From the NCBI GenBank assembly GCA_031264865.1, contig JAISDJ010000307.1:1-48237 (forward strand): a DNA stretch of 48,237 bases, written 5' to 3'. Both the position numbers and the translations under genes were made by a program. The notes beneath the pieces were generated by a model. The model was given only the letters and a program-made list of their open reading frames with translations. It was not told the DNA's origin and searched no databases. This DNA comes from Tannerellaceae bacterium. Lineage in GTDB: Bacteria; Bacteroidota; Bacteroidia; Bacteroidales; Tannerellaceae. The number at the start of each line of letters is the position of its first letter. The first letter of the stretch is position 1. Of the stretch, positions 17,292 to 25,990 are shown piece by piece.

Positions 17292-18929
17292 TTACAAAGG
17301 ATTCTGTTCGCAAAGCGGGTTCATGTCAATCACATCCTGATGGAAAAGGAACTGCCACTCCTTGTGCCCGGCCTCCCGGTAACGGTTTTCATTTCCGATT
17401 ACGGTACCATTGTCATACATGTTGAAGTTGGACCATTCGGGGTTCCAGTCATCGGGAAGCACAAAGGTATCACCCTCTTTATCGCCTACTACAATCTTCC
17501 ACCATTTGCTGTATCCGGCAGGAGGCTGCACGCCTCTGTCGAGCGGCAGGTTCAGGCGTTTCAGGTCGAGGAAGCGAAAGCCTTCGCCCCAGAGTTCCAC
17601 ACGACGCTGAATCATGATCTCGTCTATCAGGTCCTGTCCCGTCCCGGTGGATTTCACGTATTGCGGGTCGCGGTGGCGAGCCAGCGGGTAGAGCGCGTCC
17701 TGCGCGTCCGCATCGTGTCCGCCGGCGCGGGCATAGCCTTCAGCCATCACCAGCATCATTTCGGGAAGACGCATGAAAGGCACGTCTCCACAGATATCAG
17801 CCGGATTGGTAAGTAGGTATTTATTTGCCATATAATTGGCTACACGCCCATTGGCATAAGTGGAATAAACCGGAGTGCCTTCCACAGCCCAGGTGCTTTT
17901 GTCCGCCGCGTGCGGGAACCATATTTTCTTGCGCACGTCCGTAGGGCTTATCCGGTCATACAGCCAATTGTAGATGGCACGGGGTGTGTTGCCGTTGTAC
18001 GAGCGGAAGTTGTTCGACATGTACTCGTGGAAGGAGCGTAACGTGGCGGTCTGCTCCGTGTTGGCTTTCTTTCCCCACAGCCATTCGGTATTTGTCTGGT
18101 CGCTGAAACGGTTGTTGGTTGTGGTATAGGTATCATCCTGCAGCTTCGCGCCGCTCTGCTCCACCACCAGTTTGGCCATTTGCGCCGCTTCCAGCCACTT
18201 GCTCTGTGTCAGCAGCACGCGCGCTTTCAGTCCGCGCGCCACGTGCACGTTGATGTGCGATTTGTTGGGACGTTCCACCGTGGTGGCCTCCAGATAGCGG
18301 ATGGCCTCGTCCAGATCCGCGTTGATTTGCGCGTACGCCTCTTCCACCGTAGAGCGTGCTTTTGGTCCCAGACCGCTGTCGTCGCGCATTACCACGCCGA
18401 GTTGTGTATTATCTCCTTCCGCTTTGTAGCGTTGCCCCCACAACTGCACCAGGTGGTAGTAACCGAAGGCGCGGTAGAACAGCGCCTGCCCTTTGATGTT
18501 GTTCTTCTCGTTGTCCGGCCCGCTGGCATCGTCTATGTTGTCCATGATCATGGTGGTATTGGTCACGAAATAATACAGCAGGGTGAAGAAATGCTTCAGG
18601 TGTCCGCTGCCCGTGTAGTTGCGGTGCGTCACCCACTTCGCTTCGCTTCCGTATTGCGCGTTCGAGTAGGTGTACACCAGGTCTTCGCCCAGCATGTCCA
18701 TCCATATCATCAGCATCTCGAAGCCGCCGCGTGGAGCGGTTCCGCTCAGGTCGTTCGTCCACATCAGCTTGTGCAGTCCGTTCACAGCCAGCATGGCGTT
18801 CTTAGTATCCGTAAACACGATACTCTCGTCGATGTTCACCGACGACTTGGTTTCCAGAAAGTCTTCTTGGCATCCGCCAGCGATGAGGATGAACAGAAGT
18901 ATTGCCGGTAAAAATATGTTCCGTTTCAT
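17292..18929 (-). CDS. SusD/RagB-family nutrient-binding lipoprotein
   Basis: 545-residue surface lipoprotein. The signal MKRNIFLPAILLFILIAGGC puts the lipidated Cys at 20. The SusD pattern follows: N-terminal NID..IVFTDTKNAMLAVNGL helix, TPR-like central helices, and near the end the RRVELWGEGFRFLDLKRLNLPL signature common in RagB/SusD, then MNPLCEQNPL. It forms the lid of the SusC transporter encoded 15 bases upstream. With an M14 peptidase and GltS behind it, its ligand is more likely a peptide or amide than a glycan; that is inference from context. Confidence 0.93.
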   Translation of the reverse strand: MKRNIFLPAILLFILIAGGCQEDFLETKSSVNIDESIVFTDTKNAMLAVNGLHKLMWTNDLSGTAPRGGFEMLMIWMDMLGEDLVYTYSNAQYGSEAKWVTHRNYTGSGHLKHFFTLLYYFVTNTTMIMDNIDDASGPDNEKNNIKGQALFYRAFGYYHLVQLWGQRYKAEGDNTQLGVVMRDDSGLGPKARSTVEEAYAQINADLDEAIRYLEATTVERPNKSHINVHVARGLKARVLLTQSKWLEAAQMAKLVVEQSGAKLQDDTYTTTNNRFSDQTNTEWLWGKKANTEQTATLRSFHEYMSNNFRSYNGNTPRAIYNWLYDRISPTDVRKKIWFPHAADKSTWAVEGTPVYSTYANGRVANYMANKYLLTNPADICGDVPFMRLPEMMLVMAEGYARAGGHDADAQDALYPLARHRDPQYVKSTGTGQDLIDEIMIQRRVELWGEGFRFLDLKRLNLPLDRGVQPPAGYSKWWKIVVGDKEGDTFVLPDDWNPEWSNFNMYDNGTVIGNENRYREAGHKEWQFLFHQDVIDMNPLCEQNPL

Positions 18930-18944
18930 ATAAGCATATAGTTT

Positions 18945-21900
18945 TTAGAAGGTGAGATTAAGTCCGAAAGTAAATACGCGTGCGGGGAGATATACGTCCA
19001 CATTGCCACTGTATCCTGAAAAGATATTGCGGCGCGGATAGATGCCCTGGCGGCTGGTAATCAGCAGCAGGTTGTCGCCTGAAGCATATACGCGCAGTCC
19101 GTTCACGCTGAACCGATTGAGCAGCTTTTTGGGGATGTCGTAACTCAGCGTGGCGTTGGTCAGTTCCAGCATGTCCGAGCTGGTGAGCCAGCGAGTAGAA
19201 GTGCCCGCGTATAAGTCGGTGTTGCCGAACTCTATGCGCGGTACGCTGGTGATGTCGTTTTCCTTTTGCCAGCGTTGCAGAATATCCACATGTCGCGTGG
19301 AACCGAGCGGATAGCCATAAGGTTCGGTCATCAGGCTGCTGTAACCCGAATCGTAGAATTTGCCGCCCAGCTGGTAGTAGAACTGTACGCTAAGCGTAAC
19401 TCCCCGCCATGATACGGCTGTGTTGAAGCCTCCCGACACGGAAGGGGTGGAAACGCCCGACCAGTTGCGTTCGGCCTTCGCCACTTCCGAAGTGTAGAGC
19501 TTGCCGTTCAGTTCCACGAGATTCATCGCCGCCTTGTCCGCGTCTGTCGCTTCATTGTAGGCGGTCATGGTCTCCTCGTTGGGAATGTAGAGACAGTCAC
19601 CGTTTTGGGGATTAACGCCTGCCCACTGGCGGAGGTAGAACTCGTAGATGGAATGTCCTTCTTCTATGCGGTGCACGCCGTCATTATAGGGATCAACCGG
19701 CAGGGAGGTAATCTTGTTTTTCAGGTACATGGCATTCAGCCCCACGCTCCACGTGAAGTCTTTCGTCTGCACAGGCTTGCCGTTCAGCTCCAGTTCCATA
19801 CCGCGGTTGTACATGGTTCCCGCATTCTGGTACGCGCCGGTGAAACCCGCGTCCACCGGTTGCGGCGCGTTAAAGAGCAGGTTGCCCGACTGGCGGTTGA
19901 AATACTCTGCCGACCCGGTCAACCGGTTCTTGAACAGCTCGAACTCCAATGCCACGTCGCTGCTTTTCGATTTCTCCCATTGCAGTTTTTTGTTCCGGAC
20001 GGTGTTATCCTGGATGTAGCCCGGCTCCGTACCGTTGGGCGACAGCACATACATCGTCTGCCAGCCGTAATAGGTGCCGATGTTATCATTGCCCACCTCG
20101 CCATAAGACACGCGCAGCTTCAGCAGGTCGATGAATGTCAGCGGCTGCATGAAAGCTTCCTGGTCGATGCGCCAGCCTGCGCCGAAGGAGAAGAAGTTGC
20201 CCCAGCGAGCGTCCTTGTAGAAGCGGGAAGATCCGTCGCGTCGCGCCGAAGCGGACACGAAGTAGCGGCTATCGTAATCATAGTTCACGCGGGCCAGGTA
20301 ACCTTCCGTGCTATATTTATCCGTACGCGAAGTGCCGTCGTTCCATTCATTGTAGTTCTCAAACTCGTAATTGCCGTTGTCCACCCGCATGCCTTTCTTC
20401 TGGGCGGTCAGGTAGTTGTATTCCCAACTGTAACTCTCATGCCCCACGAGCACGTCGGCATGGTGCTTGCCGAAATCCTTTGCGTAGGAGAGCAGTTGGT
20501 TGAATGTCCACGTGGTGGTGAAGCTGTTCGATTTTGTGGAAGTGACCGTTCCCATGTTGTTCTTTTCGGGATAGTAAACGCCGGCGATACGCGCCAGGTA
20601 GGCATTTGCACCCACCGCGCCGTTGGCCGTGAGCTTGAAACCGTCCAGGAACCGGATCTCCGCATAAGCTTTCGCGTTCAGCGTGTTGCGTTTGTAGCCG
20701 TCGTACCGGTTCTGCAAGTCGATGGCAGGGTTCGCGTCGCCTATGTAGGGACGTCCGCCTGCGCCGAAGTCATATTGTCTGTTCCCATATTCGTCGAGCA
20801 GGTACTCCTTCGTATCGGCATCGTGCAAATGAATGGGATAGATAGGACCCACGTATCGCGTAAAGCGGAACGGGTTGCCGAGCACATTGCTTCCTTCATC
20901 CTGGTTACCCTTAGACTCGCTAAGGTTGCCGTTCAATGTTCCTCCTATTTTCAGGAACGACGTAATCTGTGAGTTGATGTTGGCGTTCATCGTATAGCGC
21001 TCAAACTCCGAGCCGATAATGTATCCGCTCTCGGTGAGATAGCCCACGGACAGATAGTAGTCCGATGTGTTCGTCCCGCCGCTTACGTTCATACCGGCTT
21101 CCGTACGGTTGCCAAGCTGCTGGATGGCGCCCAGCCAGTCCGTGTCGTCACCCCACATGAACCTGGCGTTAGGATTCAGGTTGCCGTATTCGTCCACTAC
21201 CTGGTCATTCGGCACGTTGAAAGGATTCATCACCAGCGTACCCGACATCAAATCCCTTGCCGCTTCCTGTCCTGCCAATACGGGGTCGGTGCCGCCTTTT
21301 ATCTTCTGGTTACGCTGGTTCTCCCAGTGCACTTTCAGGAAGTCCGCCACTCCCAGCGTCTTGTAGTCTGCGCTCTGGCGGGCCGTGAAGCCCTGGTTGA
21401 ACTTCACATTGACGCTTGTGCGTTCCTTGTTTCCTGCCTTGGTATTGATAATCACCACGCCGTTGGCCGCACGAGCACCGTACAGGGATGCGGATGAAGC
21501 GTCTTTTAGCACCGATATGCTTTCGATGTCACCCGGATTGATGCTGCTGATACTGTTGTCGTAGGGCACCCCGTTCAGAATGATGAGCGGCGTGTTGCTT
21601 GCCGAGAATGAACCTAATCCTCTGATGTAGATACTCGATTCCGACCCCGGCTGTCCGTTGGCGCTGCTCACCTGCACGCCGGGCGTAGCGCCCACCAGGG
21701 CGCCGGTGGCATCGGTCAGAGGGCGTGTCGCCAGCTTCTCGCTCTTCACCATGGATGCCGAGCCGGTGAACGAACTCTTTTTCGTCGTGCCGTAGGCCAC
21801 TACCATTACCTCGTCCAGTAACCTGGAATCACTTTCCAGATAGACCGTCATTTCCGACTTAATCGGCAATTTCTGAGAAACCAGTCCTATGCAGGAAACG

Positions 21901-22193
21901 ACCAGCGTTTTGGCTCCTGCAGGCACATTCGCAAGCGTAAATTGTCCGTTAATATCGGTGACGGCGCCTATTGTGGTACCGTCTATCCATACATTTGCGC
22001 CGACTACGACGTCATTGTCTTCCCTGGAAAGCACTTTGCCTGTAACCTTTCTCTCTTGTTGCGTGATTCCGATACCCGCCCCTGCCACATTGCAGACAAA
22101 AGTGAGGAACAGCACGAAAACGAGCAGTCGTCTTAGGGAACAGCGGATATCAGAGCGTACCCGCATACTAATTCTCATACTACATAGATGCAT
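18945..22193 (-). CDS. SusC/RagA-type TonB-dependent receptor
   Basis: Complete SusC-class transporter of 1082 residues. The N-terminus is a signal sequence (RRLLVFVLFLTFVCNVAGAGIG). It is followed by a carboxypeptidase-regulatory-like domain (KVTGKVLSREDNDVVVGANV), the plug (VVAYGTTKKSSFTGSASMV; LKDASSASLYGARAANGV) and the barrel ending in ARVFTFGLNLTF. There is no STN domain. Three Met codons (22193, 22178, 22166) are possible starts; none has a clear Shine-Dalgarno site. It heads the operon SusC-SusD-M14-GltS-amidohydrolase. Base composition is clearly higher in G+C than flanking genes. The two divergent 7TM-AraC genes are its likely regulators. Confidence 0.94.
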   Translation of the reverse strand: MHLCSMRISMRVRSDIRCSLRRLLVFVLFLTFVCNVAGAGIGITQQERKVTGKVLSREDNDVVVGANVWIDGTTIGAVTDINGQFTLANVPAGAKTLVVSCIGLVSQKLPIKSEMTVYLESDSRLLDEVMVVAYGTTKKSSFTGSASMVKSEKLATRPLTDATGALVGATPGVQVSSANGQPGSESSIYIRGLGSFSASNTPLIILNGVPYDNSISSINPGDIESISVLKDASSASLYGARAANGVVIINTKAGNKERTSVNVKFNQGFTARQSADYKTLGVADFLKVHWENQRNQKIKGGTDPVLAGQEAARDLMSGTLVMNPFNVPNDQVVDEYGNLNPNARFMWGDDTDWLGAIQQLGNRTEAGMNVSGGTNTSDYYLSVGYLTESGYIIGSEFERYTMNANINSQITSFLKIGGTLNGNLSESKGNQDEGSNVLGNPFRFTRYVGPIYPIHLHDADTKEYLLDEYGNRQYDFGAGGRPYIGDANPAIDLQNRYDGYKRNTLNAKAYAEIRFLDGFKLTANGAVGANAYLARIAGVYYPEKNNMGTVTSTKSNSFTTTWTFNQLLSYAKDFGKHHADVLVGHESYSWEYNYLTAQKKGMRVDNGNYEFENYNEWNDGTSRTDKYSTEGYLARVNYDYDSRYFVSASARRDGSSRFYKDARWGNFFSFGAGWRIDQEAFMQPLTFIDLLKLRVSYGEVGNDNIGTYYGWQTMYVLSPNGTEPGYIQDNTVRNKKLQWEKSKSSDVALEFELFKNRLTGSAEYFNRQSGNLLFNAPQPVDAGFTGAYQNAGTMYNRGMELELNGKPVQTKDFTWSVGLNAMYLKNKITSLPVDPYNDGVHRIEEGHSIYEFYLRQWAGVNPQNGDCLYIPNEETMTAYNEATDADKAAMNLVELNGKLYTSEVAKAERNWSGVSTPSVSGGFNTAVSWRGVTLSVQFYYQLGGKFYDSGYSSLMTEPYGYPLGSTRHVDILQRWQKENDITSVPRIEFGNTDLYAGTSTRWLTSSDMLELTNATLSYDIPKKLLNRFSVNGLRVYASGDNLLLITSRQGIYPRRNIFSGYSGNVDVYLPARVFTFGLNLTF

Positions 22194-22257
22194 AAAAAAA
22201 CAGTTTTTTCAGTTTATAATATTACGTAATTAAATGTGAAAGCATATTAAATTGTTA

Positions 22258-22291
22258 CAAATATATAATTCCGGCTTGATATAAGATCAAA
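22258..22291 (-). promoter_or_regulatory. Candidate promoter of the SusC-amidohydrolase operon
   Basis: Minus strand TATATTTG (22265-22258) is a full match to TAnnTTTG. TTTG (22291-22288) lies 22 bases upstream, slightly farther than usual. The leader to the start at 22193 would be close to 58 bases. Confidence 0.5.
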
Positions 22292-22350
22292 AAATCGTAA
22301 AAAACTTTCTATTCAATAATCAGCAATTTACTATTATTGATTCATACGAT

Positions 22351-22380
22351 TTTGTAATTTGTTTATTTTTAATAAATTTG
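22351..22380 (+). promoter_or_regulatory. Promoter of the first 7TM-AraC gene, which also decides its start
   Basis: TTTG (22351-22354), 18 bases, then TAAATTTG (22373-22380) fits the Bacteroidetes consensus. The apparent TTG start at 22378 lies inside this -7 box, so translation must begin at the ATG at 22405, about 18 bases after the predicted transcript start. Confidence 0.6.
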
Positions 22381-22404
22381 CGGTACAAAACCGTATTTTA
22401 TCCA

Positions 22405-23568
22405 ATGATAAAAATTTTTCTGCTTGGAATGCCGTTGATTGTAGCGTCAGCAGGATGCCTGATCATCTATCAGGCATGGCGCGATACGTCAAGCAGAAAC
22501 GGACGAACACAAAATCTTCATCTGCTGCTTTTCTTGCTGACATTGGCGGGAACATGGCTCGGCTGGTTTTTATGTCATCTGGCGCCGGATGTCTTTAATG
22601 TCTGTTTTCCGTTTTACAGCGTGGTAGCGCTGTTGATGCCGGTCTTCTTGTGGGCTTATATCCGTCTCGTTCTGGTTGAGGAACGAAAACAGGCTTCTAT
22701 ATTGCCTGTATGGAAACATTATATATTGCCGGTGGTGTTGAGTATAACGGTAAATATCCTGTCCAATCTGCCTGACGGTTTTAGGAAAACAATCCCTCCG
22801 GCCATGCTGCTGCTGAACATCTTGCACCTCGTCCTTGCGCTGGTTTATGGCAGCTTGTCCATAAGCATACTTATCCGGCGGTACCGGAAGAACCGTATGC
22901 CGGATGTTTTTCCTTTTCCTTCCGGCTGGTTGCCGACAGTGTCTGCCATTATCGGCGTACAACTGCTTACTATCGTACTTTCTGTATTTACCGGCGAACC
23001 GGAAAGTTGCGCCGGCTTGCCCTATATGGTTACAGGCGCTTTGCTTATTTCCATCTTGACAGGTAGGCTGGCGTACCGCGTGATTTGTACGGAAGCCTTA
23101 TTGTCCGGACAGGTTATTACAGGTGAAGATATGGAAGGAGAAGAGAAAAGCGCTGCTGTGCAACCGCCCCCCAAACGCAGTAGGCAGAAGAAAAATGAAA
23201 GCCGTGATGAAGATGAAGGAGTTGACCTTTCCCCCTCGGCAGCTCCCGACCTTTCACGCAGGCAGTTTGAAAGCTACGTTTTCAGCGTCAAGCCCTGGCT
23301 TAACCCGAAGTTATCTATTACGGGGCTTGCCGAACGAATGAAAACGAACCGTACCTACCTGTCGGCATTTGTTAATAAGGAATACGGCATGAATTTCAAT
23401 CGATGGGCAAATGACTGCCGGTTGAAAGAACTGGAACACCTGAAGTCATTGCCGGAAAATGAAAATGCGAGCCTGCGCTCTCTTGTGGCAAAGGCCGGAT
23501 TCGGAACTTACCAGGGATATTACCTGGCACGTAACAATACAGAAGAAAAGGAAGAGGCAGATGAATGA
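22405..23568 (+). CDS. Membrane-bound AraC-type regulator (7TM + HTH), first of a tandem pair
   Basis: 387 residues from the ATG at 22405. The N-terminal ~210 residues are hydrophobic with about seven transmembrane segments (MIKIFLLGMPLIVASAGCLI..., LHLLLFLLTLAGTWLGWFL, ...). A charged, disordered linker follows (PPPKRSRQKKNESRDEDEG). The C-terminal ~95 residues form an AraC-type helix-turn-helix domain (SITGLAERMKTNRTYLSAF, NKEYGMNFNRW, LVAKAGFGTYQGYY). It would sense a ligand or state at the inner membrane and bind DNA while anchored. It diverges from the SusC operon and overlaps the next, paralogous regulator by eight bases. Confidence 0.85.
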   Translation: MIKIFLLGMPLIVASAGCLIIYQAWRDTSSRNGRTQNLHLLLFLLTLAGTWLGWFLCHLAPDVFNVCFPFYSVVALLMPVFLWAYIRLVLVEERKQASILPVWKHYILPVVLSITVNILSNLPDGFRKTIPPAMLLLNILHLVLALVYGSLSISILIRRYRKNRMPDVFPFPSGWLPTVSAIIGVQLLTIVLSVFTGEPESCAGLPYMVTGALLISILTGRLAYRVICTEALLSGQVITGEDMEGEEKSAAVQPPPKRSRQKKNESRDEDEGVDLSPSAAPDLSRRQFESYVFSVKPWLNPKLSITGLAERMKTNRTYLSAFVNKEYGMNFNRWANDCRLKELEHLKSLPENENASLRSLVAKAGFGTYQGYYLARNNTEEKEEADE

Positions 23569-24730
23569 GATTATACGCATCATGGGTTATATGGCGCCGC
23601 TGACTACCGCATTGTTCTGCCTGGCGTTGCTGGCTGCCTACCGTTTTACCACAGCGCACATCTCCCGTGAAGACAAGGGATTGCTTTCCATCATTGCCGT
23701 TTATTATGTCGTGATGACTGTCAACTGGCTGCAACCGCTGCTGTATATCTACTATCCGGAGGTTTACGCGCAGGAGTCCGCGGTGTATTTCATCGGTTTG
23801 CTGCTTACCCAGGCGGTGTTTTACCACATTATATATAAGATTACCGCAGTGGAAGGGCAAAAGCCTTTCCCGTTTATCCATTATGCCTTGATCGGTGTGG
23901 CAGGAACACTGTTTGCCATTTGGTCGCTACTGATACCTTACGACGTACGGTTGACCCTGACGAATACGGGTGAGATGCAGGCAGGCTATGGAGCGTATTC
24001 CATGCTGTCCGTCTATAAACTGGAACTGCGGGGAATCTATACGGTTATCTATGGATTCCTTTGTATACGCAGGCTTCTCCGCTACCGGAAAATCATCCTG
24101 GAATATTCCGTCGACCGTGGACGAAGAAGTTCGCCGACATGGCTATATAGCCTGATTATATTTACGCTGGTACTTGCCCCCTTGCCGATGATCGCGTTTT
24201 TTATTCCCAACCGGACGCTGGCAATTTCGCTGCTCCCCATGTGCTGGGAAATCCCTTACATGGCGCTGTTTGTGGTACTCCTTTATAACCTACTGGCGGA
24301 AAACTATGTGATAATCCGTCCTGAAAAGCAGGAAGGCAAAAAAGGAAGGAAGCAACGAAAACTGTCCAAAACGGATTTTGAAACGTATATGTCCCAGAAG
24401 AAGCCCTACCTGAACTCCAAGCTGAGAATTACCGACCTGACCCTCCTGCAGGGAACCAACCGCACGTACCTTTCCGGATTTATCAACAAGGAGTACGGCA
24501 TGAACTTTTCCCGTTACATCAACCTCAAACGCCTTGAGGAACTGAATCGCCTGCGTACAGACGCCGGATACAATGACCTGAGCGAAGTGGAACTGGCGCT
24601 GAAAGCCGGATTCAGCAGCTATTACGGCTACCGGTATTTTCTCCGGGCGGAAGAGAGGTTGAACAGGAAGCCGTTTGTCGGGCAGGATGCCGAACCAGCC
24701 CGCCCGCGCGGGGACATAAATACGAATTAA
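23561..24730 (+). CDS. Membrane-bound AraC-type regulator (7TM + HTH), second of a tandem pair
   Basis: 389 residues from the ATG at 23561, which follows a GGAAGAGG ribosome site and overlaps the upstream stop by eight bases; the frame is open back to 23459, but that part is the shadow of the first gene. It has seven hydrophobic segments (GYMAPLTTALFCLALLAAY..., IPYMALFVVLLYNLLAENY) and a basic linker (EGKKGRKQRK). The AraC-like HTH has ITDLTLLQGTNRTYLSGFI, NKEYGMNFSRY and LALKAGFSSYYGYRYF. The HTH is plainly paralogous to that of the first gene (NRTYLS.F.NKEYGMNF shared). The pair may act as a heterodimer on the divergent SusC promoter. Its end overlaps the convergent gene by four bases. Confidence 0.85.
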   Translation: MNEIIRIMGYMAPLTTALFCLALLAAYRFTTAHISREDKGLLSIIAVYYVVMTVNWLQPLLYIYYPEVYAQESAVYFIGLLLTQAVFYHIIYKITAVEGQKPFPFIHYALIGVAGTLFAIWSLLIPYDVRLTLTNTGEMQAGYGAYSMLSVYKLELRGIYTVIYGFLCIRRLLRYRKIILEYSVDRGRRSSPTWLYSLIIFTLVLAPLPMIAFFIPNRTLAISLLPMCWEIPYMALFVVLLYNLLAENYVIIRPEKQEGKKGRKQRKLSKTDFETYMSQKKPYLNSKLRITDLTLLQGTNRTYLSGFINKEYGMNFSRYINLKRLEELNRLRTDAGYNDLSEVELALKAGFSSYYGYRYFLRAEERLNRKPFVGQDAEPARPRGDINTN

Positions 24731-25401
24731 AACCGGATGGTTACGGTGGTTATTTTATCTCCCAATGTCCAATTGGGGCCTTGCTGGACAACACGTATTG
24801 CTTCCAGGTCGGAAGTAGGGCAGAGGGATTTTTTTATGTCAAGGTCGTAAGGCCGGCCTTTGGCGTTAACCTTAAAGGCTACAACCACCTGTCCTTTGGT
24901 ATCGCCACATTCGTCGAAAGCCGGGAGGAAGAGGTTTTCATAGATGTATTCCTTATAAGCCCTTTCGCCGGTTGCCGGCTTGGGTTCGCCTTTAATGGTG
25001 TTATCACTCAAAGGAGTCGGTTCGGGAACCGTTAAGGAATGACTGATACTTTGGTCTTGATCCTGGAATTGAGACGCTTCTTCTACTGTGTCTAAAGAAT
25101 AGGCGATATGATTTTCTTTCCGGAGCGGATTATCCTCGTGTAGCAGAAAATAACTGCCTATCCCGATGCAAACCGCCAAGCTGGCGGCAATACCGGCGGT
25201 TCTGGCTAACGAAACCCTTTTGTGCGTCTTCTGGCGGATATCTCTCCTTATATCCTCTATGCGCTTTATCGTATCTTCGTTTTTTACAAGATCATATCCT
25301 TCGATAGCATCAGTCAGAAAAGGATCTTTCATTGCTTCGAGTTCGATGCGTTGCGCCTCTCTTCCTTTGCGGGATTTTGTTATGTAATGCAGGAAGTTCA
25401 T
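24727..25401 (-). CDS. Single-pass membrane protein with TonB C-terminal domain, coupled to an ECF sigma factor
   Basis: 224 residues from the ATG at 25401, which overlaps the sigma-factor stop (ATGA), so the two are translationally coupled; an earlier in-frame ATG at 25422 is less likely. Order: cytoplasmic helical part rich in charged residues (EAQRIELEAMKDPFLTDAIE), one transmembrane helix around 60-77 (AGIAASLAVCIGIGSYFLL), a Pro/Ser/Thr periplasmic linker, and a C-terminal TonB-C-like module (GQVVVAFKVNAKGRPYDLDI...AIRVVQQGPNWTLG). The pairing suggests an anti-sigma-like role for the cytoplasmic part combined with a TonB-type periplasmic sensor or energy coupler. No SusC gene with an STN domain is adjacent. 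Confidence 0.75.
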   Translation of the reverse strand: MNFLHYITKSRKGREAQRIELEAMKDPFLTDAIEGYDLVKNEDTIKRIEDIRRDIRQKTHKRVSLARTAGIAASLAVCIGIGSYFLLHEDNPLRKENHIAYSLDTVEEASQFQDQDQSISHSLTVPEPTPLSDNTIKGEPKPATGERAYKEYIYENLFLPAFDECGDTKGQVVVAFKVNAKGRPYDLDIKKSLCPTSDLEAIRVVQQGPNWTLGDKITTVTIRF

Positions 25402-25985
25402 GTGGTATGTTTTTCTATACAAATTTTTAAATTTCGTTTTCCGTTTTGAATATAACTCTTAACTCTGCTTAATGTATATCCTGTTGATTCGACGATATCA
25501 GCGTATGACATTTCATCTATAAAGAAATGAGTGATGCTGATTCGTTGCGCTTCGGGAAGCTTTTCCATACAGTTTTTCAAAGCCTCCGTTCGTTCATTGT
25601 CTTCTTCGTCTTCACTTAATAGATGCAACACTTCGTAGGATTCCATACTGTTTGCACTGAAATCTACCGGAATTTCCTTGTTTTCTTTCCGGAGTATCTG
25701 CAAACAATGGTTTTTACTTACGCTGTATATCCACGTTCTGAAAACGGCTATTTCATAAGTAGAAACTTTAGGAAGCAGATTCTCAAATAACTGCATTACG
25801 GCATCCTGCGCCCTGTCGGCATCGTGTAAGTATTTTAGGCAAACACCATACAATAGAGGAATATACCGGTTGTATAGTTCCCCGAAATAGTCTGTTTTCC
25901 CGGAACTGTTATATAAAGCTAACAGTTCCTCGTCACTCCGTTTTAATATGTTTTTCTTTCCGTACGACAACGGCTTTTCCGGCAA
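25398..25985 (-). CDS. ECF-type RNA polymerase sigma factor
   Basis: About 195 residues. Sigma region 2 is at FGELYNRYIPLLYGVCLKYL through DRAQDAVMQLFENLL and FRTWIYSVSKNHCLQILR. Region 4 is at LPEAQRISITHFFIDEMSYADIV followed by TLSRVKSYIQNGKRNL. The start is uncertain: no ATG is available, and the TTG at 25985 coincides with a perfect TACTTTTG -7 box (25990-25983). A TTG at 25970 is an alternative, or the promoter match is chance. It is followed with a four-base overlap by the TonB-C membrane protein that probably controls it. Target promoters are unknown. Confidence 0.82.
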   Translation of the reverse strand: MPEKPLSYGKKNILKRSDEELLALYNSSGKTDYFGELYNRYIPLLYGVCLKYLHDADRAQDAVMQLFENLLPKVSTYEIAVFRTWIYSVSKNHCLQILRKENKEIPVDFSANSMESYEVLHLLSEDEEDNERTEALKNCMEKLPEAQRISITHFFIDEMSYADIVESTGYTLSRVKSYIQNGKRNLKICIEKHTT

Positions 25986-25990
25986 AAGTA

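Noticed and set aside
19605-20972. 455-codon open frame antisense to the SusC gene
   Set aside because: GC-rich DNA leaves long antisense frames open; composition is unprotein-like and the sense SusC frame is unambiguous. The same applies to 18180-18911 and 15471-16217.
22378-22404. TTG start for the first 7TM-AraC gene
   Set aside because: It lies inside the TAAATTTG promoter box; the ATG at 22405 fits better.
23459-23560. 34-residue extension of the second 7TM-AraC protein
   Set aside because: It overlaps the HTH-coding end of the first gene in another frame; the ATG at 23561 has a good ribosome site.
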